DNA of 64,000 nucleotides from Candidatus Saccharimonadota bacterium (GCA_024635495.1 JAGXIT010000005.1:62001-126000), one strand, 5' to 3'; counted from the stretch's first letter, positions 35,038 through 43,679 are shown. Program-made: numbers and translations. The notes: generated from the letters alone by a model not told the origin.

Positions 35038-36906
35038 CTAATACAACGCGGCTTCTTTTGGTAGGTGTGAACCCTCGAATAGCTCGAGAACCTGTGCAGC
35101 GTCGACGGTTTCTTTGTCGAGGAGCACATCTTTGAGTGCTTCAAGCTGCTTCTTATTTGCGTTGATGACTGCACGCGCTCGGTTGGCAGCTTCGGTAATG
35201 AGTGCCTTTACTTCATCATCGATAAGCTTAGCCGTTTCGTCTGAGTACTCACGCTCGTGCATGATACGCTCCATCATGATGCCTTCTTCAGCATGGAACA
35301 CTTGGTCACGAAGTTTGCTGCCCATACCCTGTTTTGCAACCATATCTCGAGCTAGTTCTGACGCCTTTTGCAGATCGTTGCCCGCACCAGTCGTGACACG
35401 ATCCGGACCAAAGATCACTTCTTCTGCGATGCGACCGCCGAGCATACGTGCAAGTACATCTTTGAATTCAAGAATACTGTGGTAACTCTTGTCTTCTGGT
35501 GGAATGAACCACGTCACACCACCCGTACCACCGCGTGGGATGATAGTAACCTTGTGGACAACATCGCTGTCTGGCAATACATGTCCGACGATTGCGTGCC
35601 CCGCTTCATGGTAAGCCGTCAACTTCTTCTCTTGTTCGTTCATGACTTTACCTTTGCGCTCTGGGCCGATAGCAACACGCTCAAAGGCTTCAGTGACATC
35701 CTCTTGGGTAATGAGCTTGTGATTGTTACGAGCTGCAATGATAGCTGACTCATTGGCAATATTTGCTAGGTCAGCCCCAGAAGAGCCGGCAGTCTTAGCG
35801 GCAAGTGAATCAAGATCGACATCTTTGCCAAGTGGTTTTTTCTCGAAGTGAATCTTGAGTACTGCAAATCGGTCTGGGCGATCGGGTAGATCAATGCCAA
35901 CACGACGGTCAAATCGACCGGGGCGAAGGAGTGCTGGGTCGAGGACATCCGCTCGGTTAGTTGCTGCAAGTACGATGACGTTTTGTCCTTGCTCAAATCC
36001 ATCCATCTCAACGAGAATTTGGTTGAGTGTCTGTTCTCGCTCATCATGACCACCACCCATACCTGAGCCACGGCGGCGACCGACTGCATCAATCTCATCG
36101 ACAAAAATAATACACGGTGCGTTCTTCTTAGCTTTTGCGAATAAGTCGCGCACTCGTGAGGCGCCAACACCGACGAACATTTCAACGAATTCAGAGCCAG
36201 AGATACTGAAGAAAGGTACACCCGCTTCGCCAGCGACTGCGCGTGCGAGCATAGTTTTACCGGTACCAGGAGGACCAACCAGGAGTACGCCCTTCGGAAT
36301 CTTTGCACCAAGTGCGGCAAATTTCTTTGGAAACTTTAAGAATTCAACGACTTCTTCGAGATCTTGCTTTGCCTCGGCCTGGCCAGCGATGCTCTTGAAG
36401 GTAACTTTGTCTTTTTCATTACCGTACAAGCGAGCTTTGCTCTTGCCAAATGTCATCGCTTGGTTGCCTTGACCCTGCGCACTACGCATCATCCAAAATA
36501 GTAGTCCACCGATAAGCAGCACGGGGAGAATCGTCGTTAGGCCAAACCCTGCAAGCGTCGCAAAGGTCGAGGTTTCTGCCTTGGCATTGATATCCACTTT
36601 ACTCGGGTCTATACCAGCTTCTTGGGTAGTCGATCCTTGCTCGAGGCGAGATTCCAATGTCGCGCTATCTTTACCCTTTTCGGTAATCGTCAGCTTCTGT
36701 CCGTCAACAACCATCTTTGAATATTTGCCGTCATTAGCGTTTTGTACAGCCTGAGAAAGAGATATTTCTTTCGTCGAGCTTGGTTGATTGAATGAGGCAA
36801 TAATAATAAGCCCAATTAGTATAATGAGAGCAATAAAGCCTACATTCTTGCCGGTTGGTTTACCGCCGGGTCGTTTGCCGCCCGGAAGCTGTGATTTCTT
36901 ATCCAT
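35038..36906 (-). CDS. ftsH: ATP-dependent zinc metalloprotease FtsH
   Basis: 622 aa membrane AAA protease. Basic N-terminus, helix around 24-42, short exported domain, second helix near 108-128, Walker [18 protein letters not shown], Walker [20 protein letters not shown] region [20 protein letters not shown], zinc site [14 protein letters not shown]. Degrades membrane and regulatory proteins. Start at 36906 ([10 protein letters not shown]): TATACT lies 8 nt upstream; the in-frame TTG at 36915 would sit inside the promoter. Confidence 0.97.
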   Translation of the reverse strand: MDKKSQLPGGKRPGGKPTGKNVGFIALIILIGLIIIASFNQPSSTKEISLSQAVQNANDGKYSKMVVDGQKLTITEKGKDSATLESRLEQGSTTQEAGIDPSKVDINAKAETSTFATLAGFGLTTILPVLLIGGLLFWMMRSAQGQGNQAMTFGKSKARLYGNEKDKVTFKSIAGQAEAKQDLEEVVEFLKFPKKFAALGAKIPKGVLLVGPPGTGKTMLARAVAGEAGVPFFSISGSEFVEMFVGVGASRVRDLFAKAKKNAPCIIFVDEIDAVGRRRGSGMGGGHDEREQTLNQILVEMDGFEQGQNVIVLAATNRADVLDPALLRPGRFDRRVGIDLPDRPDRFAVLKIHFEKKPLGKDVDLDSLAAKTAGSSGADLANIANESAIIAARNNHKLITQEDVTEAFERVAIGPERKGKVMNEQEKKLTAYHEAGHAIVGHVLPDSDVVHKVTIIPRGGTGGVTWFIPPEDKSYHSILEFKDVLARMLGGRIAEEVIFGPDRVTTGAGNDLQKASELARDMVAKQGMGSKLRDQVFHAEEGIMMERIMHEREYSDETAKLIDDEVKALITEAANRARAVINANKKQLEALKDVLLDKETVDAAQVLELFEGSHLPKEAALY

Positions 36907-36945
36907 ATCGAACAAGTATACAACAGATACGACCCTCTGACTACA

Positions 36946-37842
36946 CTACGGCGCGATCAATTCGGCATAATTTCGGCTGATTTTCAGCACATAACCGCGG
37001 GCAATATCAATCTGCGCACCATTCCGTGCAGATTGTATCGCTTCACCAATCCGGGCAATGAGTTTGCGTGAGATAGTAACATTTGTGTGTTTGCGCAACC
37101 AGCTTGCTAAAATCTCGGCACCTACCTCGATCGGCAATGAGCGAAAATCCTCTCTGTCGAGTTTCTCTGTATCGCTCAGCTTTTGAAGATACTCATCAGT
37201 GAGTAGTGAAATGGCGTCATTTAAGTCAGCCGCTTTCGCGCTGTGTTCAAGCAATTGCTTGCGGTTTGCTGCGCTGAGCCGTGGCATAATCTGTTTGCGA
37301 ATGTAATTTCTTAGATACGTCTCGTCATCGTTAGTACTATCTTCGTGCCACTGCAGTTTGTTCTCGGCAGCATAGTCGCGAATAGTCTGCTTCGTGAACG
37401 CAAGCAGTGGCCGACGAAGTGTTTCTGTCGAACGCAAGGAGCTCAAGCCCCTGCTCTTTGTGCCGCGTAGTAAGTTGATGATAACTGTCTCGAGCAAGTC
37501 ATCTTGATGATGAGCGGTAATAATCGCATCGGCCCTCATGGCCTGCTGGACTTTTCGTAGGAAGGCATAGCGAGCGTCACGAGCCTTTGCTTCACTCGCT
37601 TTCGGCCCTAAACGTGCCGTGTCATACACAAAGGGCAATCTATATTGCTTACTCAGTTTCTGCACAAAGGCTCTGTCTTCTTCAGAATCTGGGCGAATGC
37701 CGTGATCGAAGTGAGCAACAACAAGTCTCAGATTTGAATCAGGCTTTTTGGCCTGCTCGGCAAGCAGATACAGCAACACGATTGAGTCGACACCGCCGCT
37801 TACTGCTATCACGTAGTTACCTGCTGGCACTGCAATCTTCAT
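36946..37842 (-). CDS. tilS: tRNA(Ile)-lysidine synthase TilS
   Basis: 298 aa N-type ATP pyrophosphatase. PP-loop YVIAVSGGVDSIVLLYLL, VVAHFDHGIRPDSEEDRAFV, DAIITAHHQDDLLETVIINL and EDSTNDDETYLRNYIRKQIM. Converts C34 of tRNA-Ile(CAT) to lysidine so that it reads AUA. Short form lacking the large C-terminal domain. Its substrate tRNA lies at 43875-43950. TAGAAT lies 6 nt before the ATG; divergent from the next gene with a 44-bp shared promoter region. Confidence 0.95.
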   Translation of the reverse strand: MKIAVPAGNYVIAVSGGVDSIVLLYLLAEQAKKPDSNLRLVVAHFDHGIRPDSEEDRAFVQKLSKQYRLPFVYDTARLGPKASEAKARDARYAFLRKVQQAMRADAIITAHHQDDLLETVIINLLRGTKSRGLSSLRSTETLRRPLLAFTKQTIRDYAAENKLQWHEDSTNDDETYLRNYIRKQIMPRLSAANRKQLLEHSAKAADLNDAISLLTDEYLQKLSDTEKLDREDFRSLPIEVGAEILASWLRKHTNVTISRKLIARIGEAIQSARNGAQIDIARGYVLKISRNYAELIAP

Positions 37843-37886
37843 ACCTTCATTCTAGCAACAGATGGAAGAGACTGTATACTACAAGC

Positions 37887-38453
37887 ATGAAAATCGCATG
37901 TGCAACTACAAACTCAGATAAGTTCGGTATTGGTCAGCGAGCGCTTGCTCGGTACGATATAGAACTTGAGCAAGTTGTCGCAGATATCGATGAAATTCAA
38001 GGTGAAGACCTGCTTAAAATAGTCGAGCATAAAGCCCAGGAAGCGTACGCCAAAATAGGTAAACCGGTCGTTGTTACTGATGACGGCTGGAGTATTGCTG
38101 CACTGAATGGGTTCCCTGGCCCGTATATGAAATCCGTAAACCATTGGTTTACACCCCACGATTTTCTTCATCTCCTTGATGGGGCTAAAGACAGAGATAT
38201 AACCCTACACCAACAACTTGCGTATTGTGACGGCGTTGAGACTGTCGTTTTTAGTAGTGACGTTGCTGGCACTATAACTACTGAGCCACGCGGCTCATAT
38301 GGTCCGCCAATTATGAAAATTGTGGAGCTTAGATTGAAGGACAGGGATGGACTCACTATTAGTGAAGTTTATGACAAGGGGCTTGAAAGCAAGCTTCAGA
38401 ATGCAAATGGTGCCTGGCTTGAGCTCGGCAAATGGCTAGCTGCTCGCTCATAA
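37887..38453 (+). CDS. Non-canonical purine NTP pyrophosphatase (RdgB/HAM1-like)
   Basis: 188 aa. MKIACATTNSDKFGIGQRAL replaces the usual NxxK start motif, with VVTDDGWSIAALNGFPGPYM as the signature of the family active site. Hydrolyses ITP/XTP to keep damaged purines out of nucleic acids. More diverged than typical RdgB: the C-terminal SHR motif is not obvious, so substrate range is uncertain. TATACT lies 6 nt before the ATG, showing that the open frame back to 37587 is not coding. Confidence 0.85.
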   Translation: MKIACATTNSDKFGIGQRALARYDIELEQVVADIDEIQGEDLLKIVEHKAQEAYAKIGKPVVVTDDGWSIAALNGFPGPYMKSVNHWFTPHDFLHLLDGAKDRDITLHQQLAYCDGVETVVFSSDVAGTITTEPRGSYGPPIMKIVELRLKDRDGLTISEVYDKGLESKLQNANGAWLELGKWLAARS

Positions 38454-38496
38454 CCATAAATGGTATACTGGCGAGTGAAACTACCTAAATAAACAT

Positions 38497-39258
38497 ATGG
38501 AAACGATTTTACTCTTGCTTGCCGGTGTGATTGTAGGTGCCATGAATGCGATTGCAGGTGGTGGCATGCTTATCGGCATACCAACCATGATCGCCTTTGG
38601 CGCACCGCCAATGGTTGCAAATGTAACCTCCTATGCCATCACGCCAGCTGGGATGATAACGGCAGCCATCCAATATCGTAATTACCTGCGCAAAGTCTCA
38701 TGGCGATACGCATTGCTGCTTATACCGATAGTGATGGGCGCAACAGCCGGAGCATTGAGTTTGCGTCAAACAGGGGCAGATCATTTTGAACAATTATTAC
38801 CATGGTTGGTGCTGTTTGGTGTTTTACTTTTTGCCTTTCAGCCGCTCATAAATATTCAGCTGCACCGCCATATTCATTTCAAGCGCACCCACCTGCGTCC
38901 AATTTATTTGATTGGGCTCGCCATGCTGCCGACAGCATATTATGGTGGCTATTTTGGGGCTGGCTTTGGATTTATAATGATGGCGTTTTTGGGCATGGGA
39001 AAAATCCATGAGGTTCATATGCTCAATGCTATGAAAAATATCGCTGGGATTTTTGTAGCGACAATCACGCTCAGCATTATGGGTGCGACTGGGTATATTG
39101 ATTGGCACTTGGCGCTGACGATGGGCATCGGTGCGGGTGTGGGTGGCTTTTTGGGTGCTCGCCTCGCCAAAAGGGTTTCTTCGCACTGGTTGCGAATAAT
39201 TGTGGTAGTCATAGGCCTGGTCTCTGCTGGCTTCCTGGCACTACGAGAGTATCACTAG
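38497..39258 (+). CDS. TauE/SafE family permease
   Basis: 253 aa with about eight membrane helices. TauE/SafE features: IVGAMNAIAGGGMLIGIPTM at the start and GGYFGAGFGFIMMAFLGMG in the second half, a repeat of the same motif. Exports sulfite or other sulfur anions in characterised members; the substrate here is unknown. TATACT at 38464-38469. Confidence 0.9.
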   Translation: METILLLLAGVIVGAMNAIAGGGMLIGIPTMIAFGAPPMVANVTSYAITPAGMITAAIQYRNYLRKVSWRYALLLIPIVMGATAGALSLRQTGADHFEQLLPWLVLFGVLLFAFQPLINIQLHRHIHFKRTHLRPIYLIGLAMLPTAYYGGYFGAGFGFIMMAFLGMGKIHEVHMLNAMKNIAGIFVATITLSIMGATGYIDWHLALTMGIGAGVGGFLGARLAKRVSSHWLRIIVVVIGLVSAGFLALREYH

Positions 39259-39278
39259 CCAACAGATACAAAATCTGT

Positions 39279-39402
39279 TACAATCTCCCCTGTTCTGCAC
39301 TTGAACTTTCGGCTTCGAAAGGGAAAAGAGCAGCCAGAGTTGGCGGATTCATTCCGCAACCCTGCGCGCCGAGAAAAACCGTAGGTTTGTCTTGGATATC
39401 GA
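39279..39402 (+). promoter_or_regulatory. Promoter and structured leader of tRNA-Met
   Basis: TACAAT at 39279-39284, then a leader of about 110 nt. Hairpins: CTGTTC/GAGCAG enclosing CTTTCG-GCTT-CGAAAG, GCGGA-TTCAT-TCCGC, AAACC-GTA-GGTTT. The segment 39320-39340 (AGGGAAAAGAGCAGCC then AGAGT) matches 44650-44670 before tRNA-fMet at 20 of 21 positions. Confidence 0.7.
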
Positions 39403-39479
39403 GGCGGCGTAGCTCAGCTGGTTAGAGCACAGGACTCATAAGCCTGGGGTCAGTGGTTCAAGTCCACTCGTCGCTACCA
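39403..39479 (+). tRNA. Elongator tRNA-Met (CAT)
   Basis: Acceptor GGCGGCG/CGTCGCT (with a G1-T72 wobble), D-arm GCTC/GAGC, loop CTCATAA, variable GGGTC, T-arm AGTGG TTCAAGT CCACT, A73, CCA encoded. The anticodon stem CAGGA/GCCTG has an A31-G39 mismatch. GACTCATAA and the GGGTC variable loop fit elongator Met rather than Ile2. Confidence 0.93.
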
Positions 39480-39480
39480 A

Positions 39481-39515
39481 AGTAAAAACCTCACCTTCGC
39501 GGTGAGGTTTTTACT
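39481..39515 (+). terminator. tRNA-Met terminator 1
   Basis: 15-bp perfect stem AGTAAAAACCTCACC / GGTGAGGTTTTTACT with loop TTCGC. It extends by three pairs into the CA of the tRNA CCA end and the next A, giving 18 bp. Confidence 0.9.
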
Positions 39516-39569
39516 TTGATTTTGGCTAGGGGCTAAACTACTGAGCCCAGTGAGCAACGCATGTTGCGT

Positions 39570-39670
39570 CTGGGGTCAGTGGGTCGCGGAGCAAAAGCTC
39601 TCACAGGTGCTTGCACCGAGAAAGATTTTGCGGAGGAGCCGTAGGCGATAGCTCCACTCGTCGCTACCAA
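39570..39670 (+). repeat. Second T-arm/acceptor copy of tRNA-Met, split in the T-loop by 70 nt
   Basis: CTGGGGTCAGTGG (39570-39582) is identical to 39444-39456 and TCCACTCGTCGCTACCAA (39653-39670) to 39463-39480. The T-loop is replaced by 39583-39652, which contains GAGC/GCTC, TCTC-ACA-GGTGC-TT-GCACC-GAGA and GGAGC/GCTCC hairpins. Core 39588-39624 is shared with the tRNA-Lys locus. Confidence 0.88.
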
Positions 39671-39709
39671 GAAAAGTGCTTACGTCGAAAGATGGGGCTT
39701 TTTTCTTGG
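39667..39709 (+). terminator. tRNA-Met locus terminator 2
   Basis: CCAAGAAAAG pairs with CTTTTTTCTTGG across a 21-nt loop region; again the stem begins in the copied CCA. Confidence 0.7.
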
Positions 39710-39764
39710 CTTGTTATTTCGTTTGTACGGCCGTGTACAATAGAAGTATTAAGGGAGAACCAGT

Positions 39765-40940
39765 ATGAAAAAATTAATGGTAGTCACCATCGCCCTCGTG
39801 GCGAGTGGTGCTATGTTTTTTGGGTTTACAAAATTAACCACCGCTCAGAGCTTCCACACTGGGCAAAACGTGAGTATTAGCGATAAGAAACCTGTCGAGA
39901 GCACAGTATTTGCCGCTGGCACAACCGTCTCTATAAACACAGAAGTGTTTGGTGATGTCTTTTGCGCTGGCCAAAACGTGTCTATTACTGCACCAGTGCA
40001 CGGTGACGTCATTTGTGCGGGTCAAACAGTGACCATTAGTGGGCAAGTATCTGGCGATGTACGACTTCTCGGACAAACAGTCACCATTAGCGCACCCGTC
40101 ACAGGCAATGCGACTATCGGAGGCCAATCATTCATACTTGATGAGTCGGGTAGCATCGACGGAGATGCCTCTATCGGTACAAGTACGGCGACGCTCAATG
40201 GCGCTATAGGACGTGATCTACTCGTAGGCTCTGAGGATATTTCGCTAAACGGTACTGTGGGTCGCAACGTGACCGCGACGGTCAGTACTATGGACCTTGG
40301 TTCAGCTGCTAAAGTGAGTGGAGATGTCACCTACACCAGCTCACAAAATCTGAGCAAAAATTCTAGTGCTATAGTAGCGGGCACGATTACCCAGCACGAA
40401 CCAACTGTTTCCGAGCAAAAAGGCAAAGCCGTCCTATTCGGCATACAACTTGCTTGGTTTGCTTATGCTCTCATTACCTTCATATTTACCGGTTTTGTGC
40501 TTGCACTCCTATTCCCTCGACTATTCAAAAATGTCAGCGATAACGCTATGCCAAAGCCATGGAGTGCAATGTTGGTTGGTTTTGTAGCACACCTGGCCGT
40601 ACCAGTCGTACTATTCATTGTCTTCGCATCCATCATTGGCGTACCACTTGCTCTACTCATATGTGGGGCTTGGCTTCTCCTCACTGCAGTGAGCGGACTA
40701 TTCGCTGCGTTCTATCTTGGCCGTCTGGTCCTAAGTGACAGTAGACAGAAGAATGCACTTGTCGTGATGCTCGTCGGTACGACACTTTTGGCGTTCGCCC
40801 AGCTCATCCCGGTATTCGGTATTTTAGTCCTCATGGTAAGTGTATGGATAGGTACAGGCATGCTTCTCATGGCAATCACAAAGCATACTCCAAACCCTAC
40901 CTACGCACTCGGTGAGACTGGAAAAACGAAGAAAAAATAA
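39765..40940 (+). CDS. Bactofilin-like (polymer-forming) exported domain with membrane anchor
   Basis: 391 aa. Signal peptide (MKKLMVVTIALVASGAMFFG), then about 180 residues of short beta-helical repeats of the form GDVFCAGQNVSI, GDVICAGQTVTI, GDVRLLGQTVTI, as in polymer-forming cytoskeletal proteins, but here predicted outside the cell. Four membrane helices follow (about 225-365), with a basic end. Clear RBS AAGGGAGAA. Possibly a surface or envelope scaffold; function inferred from fold. Confidence 0.85.
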   Translation: MKKLMVVTIALVASGAMFFGFTKLTTAQSFHTGQNVSISDKKPVESTVFAAGTTVSINTEVFGDVFCAGQNVSITAPVHGDVICAGQTVTISGQVSGDVRLLGQTVTISAPVTGNATIGGQSFILDESGSIDGDASIGTSTATLNGAIGRDLLVGSEDISLNGTVGRNVTATVSTMDLGSAAKVSGDVTYTSSQNLSKNSSAIVAGTITQHEPTVSEQKGKAVLFGIQLAWFAYALITFIFTGFVLALLFPRLFKNVSDNAMPKPWSAMLVGFVAHLAVPVVLFIVFASIIGVPLALLICGAWLLLTAVSGLFAAFYLGRLVLSDSRQKNALVVMLVGTTLLAFAQLIPVFGILVLMVSVWIGTGMLLMAITKHTPNPTYALGETGKTKKK

Positions 40941-40942
40941 CG

Positions 40943-41530
40943 CTAGTGTTTCATAAATTTTGGTAGTACTGCGTACCCAGCGATTGCGACTAAGGCAATT
41001 GCGTAGCCAACCAAAGTGATGACAGCTAGGCGATTGATGCGAGATTCTGCCTGCACCAACGATTGGCCGCCCAGCACGTAGTAGTCTTTCGCAGCAACCG
41101 TCACACTGGCGATACGAACACCCGCTTTTGGTTCCCATGTCACTGCATTGTCATTACCCTTGGAACTATGCTCAAGGACACCCTTCGGCACAACTGCAAG
41201 TTTCTGGTCAATGTAACCAGAGCCTCCGACGGCTTTACCCTGCTTGTCATACACAATGACAAATGGCACCGGGTTATTGGCGAGGTCTGTCGCGCCCATA
41301 TTGATACTATTCAGGCCTAAGTCGGCATCAAGTTGCTTGGCTACCTGCGTCGCTAATAGTGCCGGTGTGTCATTTGCTTGCATTCGGTTGAGTTGTTGGA
41401 TAAGTCCGAACATGGTCGCGAATGCAATCGTAAGCACCGTGGCGAAAAACAGATAGTGACGATATGTAAACAGCCAAGCAGACGCTGGCGATTTTGAGGA
41501 TTTTAGTAAATTGCTAAACTTTTTTGGCAT
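40943..41530 (-). CDS. Hypothetical membrane protein with extracytoplasmic sensor-like domain
   Basis: 195 aa. Membrane helix at about 26-47, exported domain of about 115 residues with VPFVIVYDKQGKAVGGSGYI (reminiscent of small PAS/Cache-like domains), and a second helix at about 167-188. No kinase or receiver domain follows. Starts 2 bp after the LCP gene stop, so it is co-transcribed with the LCP ligase and may act at the wall. Confidence 0.7.
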   Translation of the reverse strand: MPKKFSNLLKSSKSPASAWLFTYRHYLFFATVLTIAFATMFGLIQQLNRMQANDTPALLATQVAKQLDADLGLNSINMGATDLANNPVPFVIVYDKQGKAVGGSGYIDQKLAVVPKGVLEHSSKGNDNAVTWEPKAGVRIASVTVAAKDYYVLGGQSLVQAESRINRLAVITLVGYAIALVAIAGYAVLPKFMKH

Positions 41531-41532
41531 AG

Positions 41533-43269
41533 TTAGACTCCGCTTGAGGTTTGGTTTGCTTGTGCTGTCACTAGATCTGCGCCGACGATAACAATGAATT
41601 CTGCCGATGGATAGTTTGCAGACGCTATGTCATCCTTCACGACTGTCGCGCCGTATTTCGACTTAAGATAAGCCAGGGTATTTGGCTTTTTGCCGTCCGA
41701 ATTATCAACAATCGTTGTGTTCGTCTGATTGGCAGAGGCATCATAGTGACCGAGCACTGTCAGGCCTGCATCGTAGAGCACCTCACTTTGGTCTGCCGCT
41801 AAACCAACTGTTTCGGTTGCATTGAGCACAACTACGCTTGCTTTCTCTTTTTGGACTGGTGTCGCCGTAAAAATGAAATTAATTTGGTCTTGTATATCAC
41901 TAAAATTACCGACCCCTGCGGCGGGCACCTGGACTGATTGACCGTTTATCGTATCTCCGACAAGCATATAGGTACTCTCACCCTTGAGGTCTCGAATATT
42001 GTAGGAGTCTACCTTGTTATTATCAATCTTTTTGCCGTAGTAATAGAGTGTCTGCATTTCACTCAACTGTAAGTTTGTCCGGACATTTTTGCCGATAGCA
42101 TCGACAAGCTTCGTGACCTTGAACGGGTTTGCAATAACTGATGTGGATGAGGCTTTGTCTTTAATAGCAAGCAGCATGATGCGCTGGTACTTCGTGCGTG
42201 TGTAGTCAGCGTCTGGGTAACCGTAAGACCCATAGGCATCTCCACGAGCACGCGCCAAATTCAATGCCTGTTTACCATTAAGTTTTACTGACCCGTTTGG
42301 ATAATCTACCAGCGCACAACATGACGAGGTGGTGTAATCGAGACTCGGGTCGTATAGCCCTCTTTCGTCGCTACTATCGATGTTTATTGTGATACCACCA
42401 ACTGCATTGACAAGGTCTCGGAAGGCAGAATAATTCACGAGTGCTTGATAGTGTATGTTGAGTCCGGTGACATCCTCGACCACTGTCTGGAGTTTGTCCA
42501 TGCCACCATTTGGATAGGCTGCATTTATCTTGCCGTATCCATACTCTGGAATATTTACGTATAAATCTCGTGGGATACTGAGCATGAGCGCCGTATTGTC
42601 CTTGGTGTTTACACTCAGAACCATAATGGAATCGGTCAGCTCAGCACCCCCATGACCAATATCATCGGATGAGTTGCCCGCGACAAGGATATTAACCCGA
42701 CCATTATCGTTCTTAAGATCTGTAGGTGTGAATATGCCGAACAGACTAAGTGGGTTATTATTGCCCGTCAGTTTTCGTATATCGTCCCAAAACATTGCGC
42801 CAATCGTTATCACGGCAATCATAAAAATAATACCAATCCACTTTAAGACGCGTTTGGTGCGGCTGCGCTTCTTGCCTGGATGTTTTCGAGCATATTTGGC
42901 TTCTTTGCGCTCTTTGCGCAGCTTGCGTCGGCTTTTTTTGACTGGCATTTCTTGCGGCTTATCAGGTATCTCACCGTCTACCGTCGTCCGACGACCGGTT
43001 GGTTGTGTAACCATATCTTCTTCTGCCACGGCATATTGTGATGGATGGTTCTGAAGCATCTCAGTGGTCTTTGGGTTTGCCATATCCGGCAAGCCTACGG
43101 TGCGGCCCTGAGTCGGGGCTGAGGAGATTATCTTTTTTGCTTGAGGTTGGGCATGAGAAGTTTGTGGCGTACGAAAAGCAGGCCGTCTAGGTTGCTGACC
43201 CTGTCCGGTAAAAAATCCGTCGATATTGGATGCGCGACGGGGCTGGAAGCTATCCTTTTTTTCTGGCAT
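41533..43269 (-). CDS. LytR-CpsA-Psr (LCP) family protein with LytR_C domain
   Basis: 578 aa. A Pro/Gln/Arg-rich cytoplasmic N-terminus (about 140 aa), one membrane helix (140-165), LCP domain with NILVAGNSSDDIGHGGAELT and DSIMVLSVNTKDNTALMLSI, PRDLYVNIPEYGYGKINAAY and ARARGDAYGSYGYPDADYTR, and a C-terminal LytR_C domain around 455-565. LCP enzymes attach polymers to peptidoglycan. TACAAT lies 11 nt before the ATG. Confidence 0.95.
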   Translation of the reverse strand: MPEKKDSFQPRRASNIDGFFTGQGQQPRRPAFRTPQTSHAQPQAKKIISSAPTQGRTVGLPDMANPKTTEMLQNHPSQYAVAEEDMVTQPTGRRTTVDGEIPDKPQEMPVKKSRRKLRKERKEAKYARKHPGKKRSRTKRVLKWIGIIFMIAVITIGAMFWDDIRKLTGNNNPLSLFGIFTPTDLKNDNGRVNILVAGNSSDDIGHGGAELTDSIMVLSVNTKDNTALMLSIPRDLYVNIPEYGYGKINAAYPNGGMDKLQTVVEDVTGLNIHYQALVNYSAFRDLVNAVGGITINIDSSDERGLYDPSLDYTTSSCCALVDYPNGSVKLNGKQALNLARARGDAYGSYGYPDADYTRTKYQRIMLLAIKDKASSTSVIANPFKVTKLVDAIGKNVRTNLQLSEMQTLYYYGKKIDNNKVDSYNIRDLKGESTYMLVGDTINGQSVQVPAAGVGNFSDIQDQINFIFTATPVQKEKASVVVLNATETVGLAADQSEVLYDAGLTVLGHYDASANQTNTTIVDNSDGKKPNTLAYLKSKYGATVVKDDIASANYPSAEFIVIVGADLVTAQANQTSSGV

Positions 43270-43315
43270 TACTTCTGGATATTGTACCCGAAAATCCCAG
43301 ATTACTGAAGTTTTT

Positions 43316-43378
43316 ACATAAGCAAAAGCGCTACTCCTGCCAATTCAGTTGTAGCGCTTTTGTGCCAGAGGCTTATGT
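43316..43378. terminator. Large hairpin between the LCP gene and the 31-aa peptide gene
   Basis: ACATAAGC / GCTTATGT outer stem and AAAAGCGCTAC / GTAGCGCTTTT inner stem, both perfect. On the minus strand the inner stem is followed by TTTTGCTT, so it can terminate the peptide transcript. Confidence 0.8.
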
Positions 43379-43380
43379 AA

Positions 43381-43476
43381 CTATAGTTGCATAATGTCCT
43401 CATCTATTGCGAGCATGGCATCATCTGTACATGGTACAAATTCGTATGCCAGACCGCTATTGATGGCAAACATCAT
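43381..43476 (-). CDS. Small acidic peptide gene (31 aa) with strong expression signals
   Basis: Sequence begins MMFAINSGLAYEFVPCTDDA and ends IDEDIMQL: acidic, one Cys, no membrane helix, no similarity recognised. AAAGGTGG lies 8 nt before the ATG at 43476. Upstream is a near-consensus promoter (43651-43679) and a long structured 5' UTR; downstream is a hairpin terminator. The complete, isolated transcription unit argues for a real and highly expressed gene or a dual-function RNA. Role unknown; a secreted or host-directed peptide, an antitoxin-like peptide or a regulatory RNA are possible. Confidence 0.7.
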   Translation of the reverse strand: MMFAINSGLAYEFVPCTDDAMLAIDEDIMQL

Positions 43477-43528
43477 CTGATATGCCACCTTTCTTTTTGT
43501 TTTATGTGTTTGTTTGGTTGGTGTTTTT

Positions 43529-43594
43529 GGCCGCACAATAGAGAGGTTGCGTTGCTCGCACTTGCAACCTTTTTCTCTATTTGTGTTTGTGGCC
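43529..43594 (-). ncRNA. Long hairpin in the 5' UTR of the 31-aa peptide gene
   Basis: Stems GGCC/GGCC, CACAATAGAGA / TCTCTATTTGTG and GGTTGC/GCAACC stack into one arm of about 22 pairs. It lies in a UTR of about 168 nt. It may stabilise the mRNA or control translation. Confidence 0.65.
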
Positions 43595-43650
43595 GTTTTT
43601 GTTTTTAGGGAGCGTCGATGTAACCGAGAGGCGCCCTCAAAACTAATACT

Positions 43651-43679
43651 AGTATAGCAAAAAGCTTACGTTTTGTCAA
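43651..43679 (-). promoter_or_regulatory. Near-consensus promoter of the 31-aa peptide gene
   Basis: Minus-strand TTGACA (43674-43679), exactly 17 bp, TATACT (43651-43656). A perfect ATACTAGTAT (43646-43655) overlaps the -10 box and the expected start site, the same sequence as in the two iteron arrays. Confidence 0.85.

Noticed and set aside
37587-37886. 100-codon N-terminal extension of the RdgB-like gene
   Set aside because: Overlaps tilS and its promoter on the opposite strand; TATACT 6 nt before 37887 fixes the real start.
39570-39670. A second functional tRNA-Met
   Set aside because: Only the T-arm and acceptor 3' strand are copied; no anticodon arm with CAT and no matching 5' acceptor strand.
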